Below are positions 55,013 to 62,922 of a stretch of 64,000 bases of DNA, one piece after another (positions within the stretch are counted from its first letter, which is position 1; each line of letters begins with the position of its first letter). Below the pieces are notes generated by a model. It worked only from the letters and a program-made list of their open reading frames with translations. It was not told the origin of the DNA and ran no database searches. The position numbers and the translations under genes were made by a program. Source of the DNA: Nocardia panacis (GTDB lineage: Bacteria > Actinomycetota > Actinomycetes > Mycobacteriales > Mycobacteriaceae); assembly GCF_003598715.1 (NCBI RefSeq), contig NZ_QZFU01000041.1, positions 1 through 64,000 of the forward strand, in the 5' to 3' direction.

Positions 55013-55590
55013 CAGGCCGCTCGCTCGCCCGCTGTGGCTTCCAAGTACTCGGTCAACCGCTCGGCGACTGTGTCCTTGTCCGAGTAGGTGCGCTTGAGCC
55101 ACTTCGTGAACTCGAACCAGACGTCCTGCTGCTGCTCGTCGTCGAAGATCAGGTTGTAGGAGATGACCGGGTTGCCGAGGCCGGGCTTGTCGTCTAGGAG
55201 GTCGGGGTCCTGCGGCTCCAGTTGGTCGAGCATGGCGTTCAGCTCGTCCTCGGTGTAGCCGGTGCCCTCCAGGTCGGCGACATCCTGGAGGAGGTCGGTA
55301 AGAGCGGCGATATCGTAGCGGCCTTTGTCTGCCAGCCGGTTGTCCGCGAGCACGATCTTCTTGGCGCGGTCATGGTCGCAGTCGACCCAGTGCACGTCGA
55401 TCTTGTCCCAGCCCAACGAGATCGCGGCCTGCATCGTGTGGTTGCCCGCGAGCACATAGCCGGTGGCCTTCTGCACGACAATCGGGCGGAACTGGCCGTT
55501 CGACTTCAAACTCTCGGCGATACCGGGGACATCACCCCGGCGCGGGTTGCCGGGAAAAGGGGTCAGCTTGGAGACGGCGACGAGGGTCAT
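55012..55590 (-). CDS. ParB/Srx-fold protein, second copy
   Basis: 192 residues from ATG 55590. FPGNPRRGDVPGIAESLKSN then VLAGNHTMQAAISLGWDKID and IVLADNRLADKG are standard ParB-nuclease-like motifs. Together with 53382-53936 it flanks the PP-loop gene. TGATG/ATGA overlaps on both sides. Confidence 0.85.
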   Translation of the reverse strand: MTLVAVSKLTPFPGNPRRGDVPGIAESLKSNGQFRPIVVQKATGYVLAGNHTMQAAISLGWDKIDVHWVDCDHDRAKKIVLADNRLADKGRYDIAALTDLLQDVADLEGTGYTEDELNAMLDQLEPQDPDLLDDKPGLGNPVISYNLIFDDEQQQDVWFEFTKWLKRTYSDKDTVAERLTEYLEATAGERAA

Positions 55591-56159
55591 TCGGAGATCC
55601 GTTCTGCCAGAGCGGCATAACCGCAGATGTCGGTGTAGTCGTCGCGTTGATAGGCGTGCCTCGAACGCGAGACCTTCAGCAGCACCATGAGGTTGGCGAC
55701 GTCGCGGGCGTGAACCGGGTGGCCCAGGTACGCCGACCACAGGCCGGCGATCCGCTCGAACGATTCGGCCGGGTTCCCATAGGTGTTCATGCGGTCGCCG
55801 TCGGTGATCGCGGCGGCCTCGTGCAGCGCGGTTGCCGCGGGTGGGGCCGGGGTCGGGCCGGAGGTAGCGAACTTGGCGCGGGCGGCCCAGTCGGTGCCGA
55901 TCTCGTCCAGCTCCTCGGCGATGTCGGGTTCAGGCTCGGCGGCAGTGGCGCCAAGGATCGAGCTGCTTGTGTCGGCCGAGGTCGGCTGGCCGTTGGCAGT
56001 AGCGATGCGTTCAGCCTCGGTCGGCATCAGCGGGTTCGCGCCTGCGGCGACAGCGCTGGTGTCGATCGGCAGCGGTTCTCCGTCGGGGAAGCGGCCGAGC
56101 GCGTCCTCCAACTTGGCGCGCAGCATCTCCTTCGTCACACCGATCATCTGTGGGGGCAC
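55587..56159 (-). CDS. DUF6378 domain protein
   Basis: 190 residues. The C-terminal ~80 residues match DUF6378: ITDGDRMNTYGNPAESFERI and DYTDICGYAALAE. The N-terminal ~100 are Ala/Pro-rich and probably disordered. Common in phages; function unknown. An ATG at 56147 is an alternative start. Confidence 0.78.
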   Translation of the reverse strand: MPPQMIGVTKEMLRAKLEDALGRFPDGEPLPIDTSAVAAGANPLMPTEAERIATANGQPTSADTSSSILGATAAEPEPDIAEELDEIGTDWAARAKFATSGPTPAPPAATALHEAAAITDGDRMNTYGNPAESFERIAGLWSAYLGHPVHARDVANLMVLLKVSRSRHAYQRDDYTDICGYAALAERISE

Positions 56160-56230
56160 GGTGTATCTCCTTCGGGGTCACGGGTTACGGGAAGTCACAT
56201 ACGCCTGACTGGCACGCGAAGGGCGGTGGC

Positions 56231-56698
56231 TCACGCGATGCCTGCCGGTTCCGCCACGTAGCGCCAGTTGAGTTCGAGCCACAACGCGCCGGTTTCGCCT
56301 TTCACGGCCTGGTGGATGATCGGTTCCGGCTTTGCCATCCAGCGGGGCGAGTCGTCTTGGACCATGCCGTAGCCGATCTGGGCGGGGACGGGGCGTTTGG
56401 TGCGCGGTGAGATACTGGGAGGCTTGCCGACGGTGAGCGCGTCACAGATGGGTTTCAGGGTGGCCCAAAGGTTGTCGGTGTCGCGGACCCTTCTGTCGCG
56501 CGGCCGATAGTGCAGTTGCACGGTCAGGTGGTCGACGCCTTTCGGCAACCATGCGATAGCGGCCAGGCGGCATACGTCTTCGCGAATCTGTTTGCGGGTG
56601 CGGGCTTTCGCGAAAGCAGCGCCACGGGAAGCGCCGGAGTCGTTCAGCGACAGCGGTGGTTTCGTGTAGGGCAGCGCCAGAATGGCAGTGTTGTTCAT
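56231..56698 (-). CDS. rusA: RusA-family Holliday junction resolvase
   Basis: 155 residues. RRVRDTDNLWATLKPICDAL and GYGMVQDDSPRWMAK hold the acidic residues of RusA. It cuts four-way junctions during phage recombination and packaging. Preceded by GAGGAACCACCC, close to the shared Shine-Dalgarno cassette. Confidence 0.88.
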   Translation of the reverse strand: MNNTAILALPYTKPPLSLNDSGASRGAAFAKARTRKQIREDVCRLAAIAWLPKGVDHLTVQLHYRPRDRRVRDTDNLWATLKPICDALTVGKPPSISPRTKRPVPAQIGYGMVQDDSPRWMAKPEPIIHQAVKGETGALWLELNWRYVAEPAGIA

Positions 56699-56741
56699 CG
56701 GGTGGTTCCTCGCGGGTGTCGATGGCGGTCGATGGGGCAGG

Positions 56742-56942
56742 TCAGAGTTCGACGGTTACTTCGATGTCCGCTGGCAGTGTGAGCGGCCGTTCGCCGGAGT
56801 ATCCGGTGGTGACGTAGGCGACGAGATAGCTTGATTTGTGTTCCAAGCCAGCGATTTTCACGCGGTGCGTGCGCCCTCTATCGCGGTAGACGAGGGCCTT
56901 GCCGACATCGTTGCTGTTGAGGTCGCCGAATCGTTTGGTCAT
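56742..56942 (-). CDS. Small phage protein, unknown
   Basis: 66 residues, ATGA overlap with the upstream gene. A beta-rich protein (HRVKIAGLEHKSSYLVAYVT), possibly a small barrel. No family recognised. Confidence 0.65.
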   Translation of the reverse strand: MTKRFGDLNSNDVGKALVYRDRGRTHRVKIAGLEHKSSYLVAYVTTGYSGERPLTLPADIEVTVEL

Positions 56943-57544
56943 GCTGCCTTCCTGCTGGCGCGGCGGTAGGTGGATTGGCAGCCGAGGCAGCGGCCGTCGG
57001 AGTGGAAGCGGGCGTGGCCTTCTGGCACTGGATCTTCGCGTCCGACGAGGGGGCGTTTGCAGTCGGCGCAATGGTCGGGCCGCAGCTGGTAGACCTTCGT
57101 GAGCTGACCGGATCGGGCGGTGGCGGAGTAGCAGCCTTTGCATAAGCCTCGGGCGGCCAGGCGGGCTTCGTTGAGGCCCAGGGGTTCTCCGGCGAGGACG
57201 AGGCGACGTTCGCATCCGGGGCAAACGGGGATGCAGTCTTCTGGGCGGCCGTACCGGTTGATCACTTCGCGCAGGGTGAGGGCGGTGTCGTTGTCGCCTC
57301 GGCAGATGATTCCGGCGGCGATGACGCCGTCTGCGGGGAGGGTGACTTCTGGCTCGGTGGCAAGTTGTCCGGACCTGAGTGCAGCACGGGCACATCTGAC
57401 TAAATGGCTGATAGGGCAGATTGTTTCGCAGACGGCGACGGCTTGGATGGTCTCAGGAAAGAGATGCCAGTCGGGTTCGTCGCCAGGCTGTAGGAATCGG
57501 GGGTCGAGGTGGCATGGTGCCTGCTCTGCCCGCGTGTCCCTCAT
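56939..57544 (-). CDS. WhiB-like protein fused to two zinc-ribbon segments
   Basis: 201 residues from ATG 57544. Residues ~8-90 look Wbl-like: APCHLDPRF, then VCETICPISHLVRCARAAL, then DGVIAAGI. The cluster cysteines have unusual spacing (C-x3-C-x7-C, not C-x2-C-x5-C). After ~105 come CPGCERRLVLAGEP...CKGC and CADCKRP...CLGC. Phage Wbl proteins can alter host regulation and exclusion. Wbl identity is moderate. Confidence 0.6.
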   Translation of the reverse strand: MRDTRAEQAPCHLDPRFLQPGDEPDWHLFPETIQAVAVCETICPISHLVRCARAALRSGQLATEPEVTLPADGVIAAGIICRGDNDTALTLREVINRYGRPEDCIPVCPGCERRLVLAGEPLGLNEARLAARGLCKGCYSATARSGQLTKVYQLRPDHCADCKRPLVGREDPVPEGHARFHSDGRCLGCQSTYRRASRKAA

Positions 57545-57903
57545 GCTCAGATCCTCTGCCGCTGCGCAGACACTGCGCAATGCGCTGCGCACCGCAGTGT
57601 GTTGCGTTCGTCCTGGGCGCGCGACTTCTCCCGACGTCAGGAGGCGGTTCTCGGAGGAAGACGCAACACGCTGAGCGAATCGACACTCCACGACGAGCGT
57701 TTGTGGCCCCGACATCATGTGAGTCGGCCGGGATCAAGCTCCCCGTCAGGCTTCGCCGACGGTGATTCCGGGACCCGCATCGAGGCCTGATGTGCGAAGT
57801 GCCGACGTCTGCCGTGCAGCTACGAAGCGACCAGCGGGCCGACAGCTTTCATCAAACAGATGTGCGGGCCTGGGAACCTCCCGCACGTCTAGTATTCCCC
57901 GGT
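57545..57903. other. Divergent intergenic region in the early segment
   Basis: About 360 bp between the WhiB-like gene (-) and the membrane protein gene (+). No gene is convincing. It should hold promoters for both; a TAGTAT at 57890-57895 is the clearest one. Confidence 0.45.
57890..57895 (+). promoter_or_regulatory. Possible -10 box giving a leaderless mRNA
   Basis: TAGTAT ends 8 bp before the GTG at 57904 and no Shine-Dalgarno precedes that codon. The transcript would begin at or next to the start codon, a common actinobacterial arrangement. Confidence 0.45.
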
Positions 57904-58425
57904 GTGAGTGCTGTGTTGTCGTCTTTGGTTGCTGTTGCGGGAACACTTCTCGGGTCCGCTGCGACCTTCTTCTTTCAACGGGCGAGTGCCGATCGGACGG
58001 CTGCACTAGGGTTTGTGGAGAAGCTAAGACAGGACCGACTCAACGCGTACAACGCTTTTGGAGATGCAGCGATCGAGTACCGGAGAGCGGAGAACGACCG
58101 GTGGTTTCGACTTCAGGAAGGCGACGGCGAAGCTAGCCAAGCGGCGGCAAAGGTGGCCCATACAACGCGAGCTTCGGCCCGCAGTGCGCTGGTGCGCATT
58201 GCGTTACTGACGAGCGACACACGAATGCAGGATCTCGGCAACGAGATTATTCAGGTCTCTCGGTCGATCTCGCAGGCGAACGGTGCGGACGAACGGGAGA
58301 AGCGCGCAGCGCGAGCTAAACTCTTGATCGATGCAGTGATTGAACGGGCTGCAGCTCAGGTCCAGTCGCCGCCTCGTCAGCTTCGACCGACGCTGGGACT
58401 TCACGAACGACGCGACCGGCGATAG
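57904..58425 (+). CDS. Membrane-anchored coiled-coil protein
   Basis: 173 residues from GTG 57904. One N-terminal membrane helix (VLSSLVAVAGTLLGSAATFF) and a long charged helical rest. It reads opposite to the early operon, like other prophage-expressed cargo genes. A similar layout, but shorter, is seen at 44568-44759. Superinfection exclusion is a possible role, not shown. Confidence 0.65.
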   Translation: MSAVLSSLVAVAGTLLGSAATFFFQRASADRTAALGFVEKLRQDRLNAYNAFGDAAIEYRRAENDRWFRLQEGDGEASQAAAKVAHTTRASARSALVRIALLTSDTRMQDLGNEIIQVSRSISQANGADEREKRAARAKLLIDAVIERAAAQVQSPPRQLRPTLGLHERRDRR

Positions 58426-58474
58426 AGCCATCGATCGCGCCGCGTGGACCCGGCTGCGGCGTCCCCCTCGTCGT

Positions 58475-58666
58475 TCATTGGTGGCCGTGCGCGACCACGA
58501 ACACGGTGTCTCCGGCCAGGATGGTCATGCATCTGCGATCCGGGTCAGGGGCGTGAATCTCGATGTGGTCGAGCGCATCCCGGTTGCGAGTCCAGGAGCG
58601 AGTCGGACCAACGGCTTGCGATACAAGACTTCGTGATTTGGCGTTGGCCCAGCTCGGCGATGAGAC
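58475..58666 (-). pseudogene. Possible C-terminal remnant of a phage gene
   Basis: The minus frame from 58666 to TGA 58475-58477 is open for 63 codons and ends with coding-like sequence (HIEIHAPDPDRRC, then TILAGDTVFVVAHGH). Apart from an ATG near its end it has no start codon, and a TGA stands directly before it. It lies next to the opposite-strand insert at 57904-58425, so it may be the tail of a gene broken by that event. Confidence 0.4.
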
Positions 58667-58677
58667 TCATATCCGGC

Positions 58678-59073
58678 CTACATGGGTTCGGTCAGAACGG
58701 CGAACGGCCCCTGCGCCGCCACGTCGAGACTATCGAGCGCAACCTCCGAGCCGGTGGTGTACCACCAGCCATCGACCTTGTGCCAGATGGTTTCGAGGAG
58801 TTCGGACCGAAGCACGGTGCCATTGCGGCATTCTTTGAGCCAGGACGCAGGGAAATCGGGATGCGCAGCGATCACGGCCGGACCATCCGCGGCTGGAGCG
58901 AGTTTTGGTTGGTCGGTGAGTTCCAATGCCGCGGCAAGGTTGGCCAGCGTGCTGAGCGTGCGGGCCAGGACCAGCAGCCGACCTTGCCCGCGCGGAGTGG
59001 GATCGCTGACGGCGTCGGTGATGGCTTCCAGGATGGATTCGATTGCGTCGACGGTGGAGTCGGACACGGGCAT
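58678..59073 (-). CDS. Hypothetical phage protein
   Basis: 131 residues from ATG 59073. Helical N-terminus (TVDAIESILEAITDAVSDPT), then a short beta-rich end (WHKVDGWWYTTGSEVALDSL). No family recognised. Confidence 0.7.
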   Translation of the reverse strand: MPVSDSTVDAIESILEAITDAVSDPTPRGQGRLLVLARTLSTLANLAAALELTDQPKLAPAADGPAVIAAHPDFPASWLKECRNGTVLRSELLETIWHKVDGWWYTTGSEVALDSLDVAAQGPFAVLTEPM

Positions 59074-59130
59074 AGGTCTCCTCATCCGGTGGGATGGTGG
59101 TTCGTTCGGGTGCGCCTGGCGGGACCGGGG

Positions 59131-59451
59131 TCAGTCGGCGGTGACGTCGTAGGCGTCGGCGATGGTGTCCGCTGAGGTCGGCGAGAATTCGCCGGATGTT
59201 CCTTGAAGTACCCAGTCGCCCGACTTGAGTGGAAGCCATTGCGAGAGAGCGGAGTTCCACACCTCAGCGGTGATGTTCGGGTCGTGGTAGGCGGCGGGGT
59301 ACGCCTGGTCGCCTGGGTAGGCGCGGGTACACGGGGTGTTGCCATATGCCTTGTGGCCCAGCATTTCCGCGTTGACTTCGTGCAGGTTGTTGCCGGTGTA
59401 CTGGATTGCCTTGATGTTGATCGGTTTGGTCCGGAGGGTTTTGGTGGGCAT
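59131..59451 (-). CDS. Hypothetical phage protein (GDWV-type)
   Basis: 106 residues. Pattern INIKAIQYTGNNLHEVNAE ... PLKSGDWVLQGTSGEFSPTS is common in small phage proteins of unknown function. It is coupled to the upstream gene by TGATG. Confidence 0.72.
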   Translation of the reverse strand: MPTKTLRTKPINIKAIQYTGNNLHEVNAEMLGHKAYGNTPCTRAYPGDQAYPAAYHDPNITAEVWNSALSQWLPLKSGDWVLQGTSGEFSPTSADTIADAYDVTAD

Positions 59452-59621
59452 CAGAAGGTCACCTCGTTCGGGTACGCGTCGTACGGCTCGACGATGCTGG
59501 CGAAATCGTTGGCGATTTCGACGAATCCGATGTCGTCGCCTCGTCCGTCGAAGGTGATCCGAGGGACGACGTAGACGCTATGGCCTGTGTAGCCGGTTGC
59601 AGAGTTGGAGTCGGGCCGCAA
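59451..59621 (-). CDS. Small phage protein of 56 residues
   Basis: Starts TTG 59621 and ends in a TGATG overlap with the next gene. Sequence includes HSVYVVPRITFDGRGDDIG and IANDFASIVEPYDAYPNE. Start is uncertain because the Shine-Dalgarno is weak. The frame and coupling support a real gene. Confidence 0.55.
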   Translation of the reverse strand: MRPDSNSATGYTGHSVYVVPRITFDGRGDDIGFVEIANDFASIVEPYDAYPNEVTF

Positions 59622-59634
59622 GCGTCTCGTGCAC

Positions 59635-60066
59635 TTACGGGCAGTGGGTTCCGGAGACGACGCCCTCAAATTTGCCGAGACCGCCGATCTGCGCCTTGCC
59701 GAGCTGGCCGACCGCGAGCGTTCCGTTGGCAAGCCGATTGTCCGCCTTCGCCGTTCCGCTGGAGGCGCAGTTGATCCGCACCCAGTAGCCACCGTCCGCT
59801 AACGTCGACTGAAGTGTGCGCGCCAACTTGTTGTAGGTGTTCAGCAGGTCAGAGGGGTCCGCGCTGACAGTTGCGACGCGGATCTCCTGGCCCTGGATTT
59901 CGTAGGTGTAGCGGGGCGGCTCCGGGAAGGCGGTCGTTGTGGGGGCCGTTTTCGTCGACGAGCTGGTTGCCGTCGGCCTGTCAGTGGTTGTCGAACATCC
60001 GACCAGAGGGGCAGATGCGGCGACGGCCATGCAGAGGGCGAATGCGGCACTCCAGGCATGTCTCAT
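59635..60066 (-). CDS. Secreted lipoprotein of the prophage
   Basis: 143 residues. The N-terminus MRHAWSAAFALCMAVAASAP is a signal peptide followed by the lipobox LVGC, then a Thr/Ser-rich linker and a small domain with two Cys (INCASSG, GTHCP). It should be anchored to the outer face of the membrane. Prophage lipoproteins often block superinfection; here this is only a guess. Confidence 0.78.
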   Translation of the reverse strand: MRHAWSAAFALCMAVAASAPLVGCSTTTDRPTATSSSTKTAPTTTAFPEPPRYTYEIQGQEIRVATVSADPSDLLNTYNKLARTLQSTLADGGYWVRINCASSGTAKADNRLANGTLAVGQLGKAQIGGLGKFEGVVSGTHCP

Positions 60067-60126
60067 AGCTGGGCATCCTGCCAGCCAACCCCGGCAGTGG
60101 CAGAACTCCGCACGAGGCGGAGTTGG

Positions 60127-60357
60127 TCACACCTGGCGAGTTCCGGTCCAGCCCACCGATCGACGGAAGGCGTCGCCCCGCTCCTCCTGCAATTGCTGAA
60201 GCTTCAGCAAACCCTGTCGATGTTCTTCGAGCCGGATCGACGGGCCGCCCATCGACAGCTTGTCTGTAAGGGTCCGGATTTGCTGATCGAGGGCAATACG
60301 CTCGGCGTTAGCGGCCTCGTCGACAATCCGCGGCTGATCGATGTGAGGGTTGGTCAT
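60127..60357 (-). CDS. Small helical phage protein
   Basis: 76 residues from ATG 60357. A coiled coil (AERIALDQQIRTLTDKLSMG) covers most of it. ATGA overlap with the upstream gene. Unknown. Confidence 0.65.
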   Translation of the reverse strand: MTNPHIDQPRIVDEAANAERIALDQQIRTLTDKLSMGGPSIRLEEHRQGLLKLQQLQEERGDAFRRSVGWTGTRQV

Positions 60358-60722
60358 TTCGGAGATCCTTCGGTGTGAAGGGTTGCGGCGGTGAGCTTTC
60401 CAGCGGCGGTATCGGCGATGGTCGAGCATAGGCGGGTTTGCGGGCCGTGACGCGCGGCTGGATGGTCGAGCGTTGATCGGATCCGCTCGAATGACCCCAC
60501 AGCCTCGGTCGCAGCCTTCCGGAGTTGATTCGCGCGATGGTCGAGCGCTTTGCGGGCCGTGATCAGGTCGCGGAACCGGCGATTGACGGTCGATATGTGG
60601 ATGAGCAAGTCGGCCACTTCGCCCGTGGTCAGGGTCAGCGTTGGGTGGCTCTCCCCGGTGAGGATCGCCTCTCCGGCGGCCTCGGCGCAGCGGGAGTACA
60701 GGACGTCCAGGATGTCTGACAT
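60354..60722 (-). CDS. Hypothetical helical phage protein
   Basis: 122 residues from ATG 60722. LTLTTGEVADLLIHISTVNR and AATEAVGSFERIRSTLDHPA suggest a helix bundle. Coupled to the upstream gene by TGATG. Confidence 0.68.
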   Translation of the reverse strand: MSDILDVLYSRCAEAAGEAILTGESHPTLTLTTGEVADLLIHISTVNRRFRDLITARKALDHRANQLRKAATEAVGSFERIRSTLDHPAARHGPQTRLCSTIADTAAGKLTAATLHTEGSPK

Positions 60723-61177
60723 CAGATCACTTCCCAGATCGCGGCGGAACGGGCACTGGATAGCTTCGGAGGCTCGGCCATCCGGATACGGCCCTGGCGA
60801 TTGGCGGCCTGGATGACGAGAGACACTGTGCTCGTGAGCGCATGAGGGATGTCGATGTCGCTGGTGGAGAATCGGAAGCCGGGGCCTCTGGCGATCAGCG
60901 CGTCGATACGTCGCTCGACCGCGAGTCGTTCGGGAGTGCGATACATGAACCCTGCCCGGCGGAGCGCGACCTCGAGCCTGTCGACGGTGTAGCCGAGGCG
61001 TTTGGCGATGGTCTCGAATGAGAGACCGCAATCGACCAACCAGCAGAAATCGACGACGAGGTTGGCGTTGGCGATCTCGGATGCGATTGTCGTGGGTTTG
61101 ATGCCGAGCGGTCGACGGCGTGCGGTGATATCGCCGAACGTGAGGTCTTCTTCTACCTCGAACATGGTGGCGGGCAT
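60722..61177 (-). CDS. Phage protein with HTH segment
   Basis: 151 residues from ATG 61177; an ATG 12 bp further in is possible. LSFETIAKRLGYTVDRLEVA is a clear helix-turn-helix. Acts perhaps as a DNA-binding regulator. Confidence 0.7.
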   Translation of the reverse strand: MPATMFEVEEDLTFGDITARRRPLGIKPTTIASEIANANLVVDFCWLVDCGLSFETIAKRLGYTVDRLEVALRRAGFMYRTPERLAVERRIDALIARGPGFRFSTSDIDIPHALTSTVSLVIQAANRQGRIRMAEPPKLSSARSAAIWEVI

Positions 61178-61280
61178 AGGTTTCGTGTCCTTCCGGACGG
61201 TCGCTGTGCGTCGTGGGAGCATGGAGGTGCTGGGTGGGCCGGAATCCCCTTCTCCGGCCCACCCAGCATGTTCACGTCGG

Positions 61281-61736
61281 TTAGAACGGGGCTTCCTCAG
61301 CGGAGCTGGAGGCCCACGGGTCATCGCCGCCGCGCTGCTGCGGACGATTGCCGCCGCTCCTACCATCGCCGCGCGTGGTCTTGGTGACTTTCGCGACGGC
61401 GTACTTCAAGCTCGGGCCTATCTCGTCGACCTCGAGTTCGACGACTGTCCTCTTTTCGCCTTCGCGTGTTTCGTAGCTGCGTTGTTTCAACGCGCCGGTC
61501 ACGATGATGCGCGAACCTCTGGTCAGTGACTCGGCGACGTTCTCGGCTGCCTCCCGCCACAGATTGCATCGCAGGAACAGGGGATCGCCGTCCTTCCATT
61601 CCTGGGTGTTCCGGTCGAACACGCGCGGCGTGCTCGCGACGGTGAAGTTGGCGACGGCCGCACCTGCTGGGGTGAACCGGAGTTCGGGGTCGGCGGTCAG
61701 ATTGCCGATGACGGTGATCACCGTGTCGTTGGCCAT
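61281..61736 (-). CDS. ssb: Single-stranded DNA-binding protein
   Basis: 151 residues from ATG 61736. OB-fold motifs TVIGNLTADPELRFTPAGAA, FTVASTP and FLRCNLWREAAENV, then a Gly-rich linker and acidic tail. The end EEAPF is similar to the protein-binding tip of bacterial SSB (DDxPF). Coats ssDNA in phage replication. Confidence 0.94.
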   Translation of the reverse strand: MANDTVITVIGNLTADPELRFTPAGAAVANFTVASTPRVFDRNTQEWKDGDPLFLRCNLWREAAENVAESLTRGSRIIVTGALKQRSYETREGEKRTVVELEVDEIGPSLKYAVAKVTKTTRGDGRSGGNRPQQRGGDDPWASSSAEEAPF

Positions 61737-61771
61737 GAGTTGGCGCCTTTCGGGGTGGAATGGATTGGGAT

Positions 61772-62272
61772 TCAGGAGAATTCGCGGAGGATGGCGGTCA
61801 ATGCGCCGCCGATGTCCGGAGGCGTCCAGCCTTCGGGCTTGAGCACCTTGCCGTCCTCCCGCTTCAGGCACGTGCCGTCCGGGAGGATCTTCGCGAGGTT
61901 GGATCGGGTGACTTCCGCTGCGGCGGCGTGGGTTCCGGCCAGGCCGGCAGTCTCCAGGCTTCCGCCGTACGCCACTACGGCCATGTCGAGGAACGCGTCC
62001 ACCATCTCGACGAGGTCCGGCCCTTTTCCGGTGCGCCACCCGTCTTCCAGCAGCCCGGCCAACCACTCCGCGCCATCGCGCGAACCGTGGGCTGTCTCCA
62101 CGTCGACTGCTTCGATCCCGAGTGCGATCAGCAACTCGTCGAACTCCTCGAACAGCATCAGCAGACGGGCGGCGAGAATGCGGGTTGGCGGGACAGCGGG
62201 CTTGGTCGGGATCGGCTGCTCGGCGGCGGCCATGAACGTCTCGACACCTTTGAGCAGGTTCGGTGTGGTCAC
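61772..62272 (-). CDS. MazG-like NTP pyrophosphohydrolase
   Basis: 166 residues from GTG 62272. Helical metal-binding residues in FEEFDELLIALG and VEMVDAFLDMAVVAYG. The C-terminal SNLAKILPDGTC and VLKPEGWTPPDI match phage pyrophosphohydrolases of this group. May tune nucleotide pools or (p)ppGpp during infection. GTGA overlap with the gene before. Confidence 0.82.
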   Translation of the reverse strand: MTTPNLLKGVETFMAAAEQPIPTKPAVPPTRILAARLLMLFEEFDELLIALGIEAVDVETAHGSRDGAEWLAGLLEDGWRTGKGPDLVEMVDAFLDMAVVAYGGSLETAGLAGTHAAAAEVTRSNLAKILPDGTCLKREDGKVLKPEGWTPPDIGGALTAILREFS

Positions 62273-62580
62273 TTCAGAGTTCTTTCTGGGAGGGGTGCAT
62301 GATCGGCGGCCTTGGCGACGCGGCAGGAGAAGCAGCGGCATCCCCAGTTCTGATATGTCGACGGTGTGCCGTGCTGGAGGTAGTTGCCGTTCTGATCGAC
62401 TGCGGCGAACGGGCGACCTTTGACGATGACTCGTCGGGCACGGCGGCGCGCGCGTAGGTCGGCGGTATAGCGTCGCAACGCTTCTCGACATTCGGTGCAG
62501 CGGCATCCGCTGGTGTAGCTGGAGACCTTGCCGTGCGTGAGACCGGCGGCCTTGACCATCGTGTTGGTGTATGTGTTCAC
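62269..62580 (-). CDS. Cys-rich phage protein with two GCRCxxC motifs
   Basis: 103 residues from GTG 62580. GCRCTECREA and WGCRCFSCRVA form a repeated zinc-binding unit, with the basic stretch RARRRARRVIVKGR between. Probably nucleic-acid binding. GTGA overlap with the next gene upstream. Confidence 0.7.
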   Translation of the reverse strand: MNTYTNTMVKAAGLTHGKVSSYTSGCRCTECREALRRYTADLRARRRARRVIVKGRPFAAVDQNGNYLQHGTPSTYQNWGCRCFSCRVAKAADHAPLPERTLK

Positions 62581-62858
62581 AGCAGGTCCCAGTCGCGGTC
62601 GAGGTCTGTGAAGTGGTCGCTGGCATCGACGCCGTAGACAGATTCCAGGGCGGCTATCCACGTGGCCGAGGGTTCGGATTCGATGCAGTCGGAACATTCA
62701 CAAGCCGCGGGCTCGTTGTCCGGGTTCGTGCACCAGGCGCAGCCGCATTGGGGGCCGTTGGTGAGCTGGTCGGGGTGGCAGGTGGGGCAGTCGCCGGTGT
62801 CGTCGCACAAGTGGTGTGCGTCGATATCGGTTGCGGGGTCGACGAATTCGACTCGCAT
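62577..62858 (-). CDS. Acidic Cys-rich phage protein
   Basis: 93 residues from ATG 62858, with GAAAGGAACCACCC directly upstream. Cysteine pairs CPTC, CGCAWC and CECSDC suggest zinc binding. No family recognised. Confidence 0.7.
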   Translation of the reverse strand: MRVEFVDPATDIDAHHLCDDTGDCPTCHPDQLTNGPQCGCAWCTNPDNEPAACECSDCIESEPSATWIAALESVYGVDASDHFTDLDRDWDLL

Positions 62859-62922
62859 GGGTGGTTCCTTTCGATCGCCGGGGCGCGGGCTGGCGGACCC
62901 GTGGTCCCGGTGTGGTGGCGGT

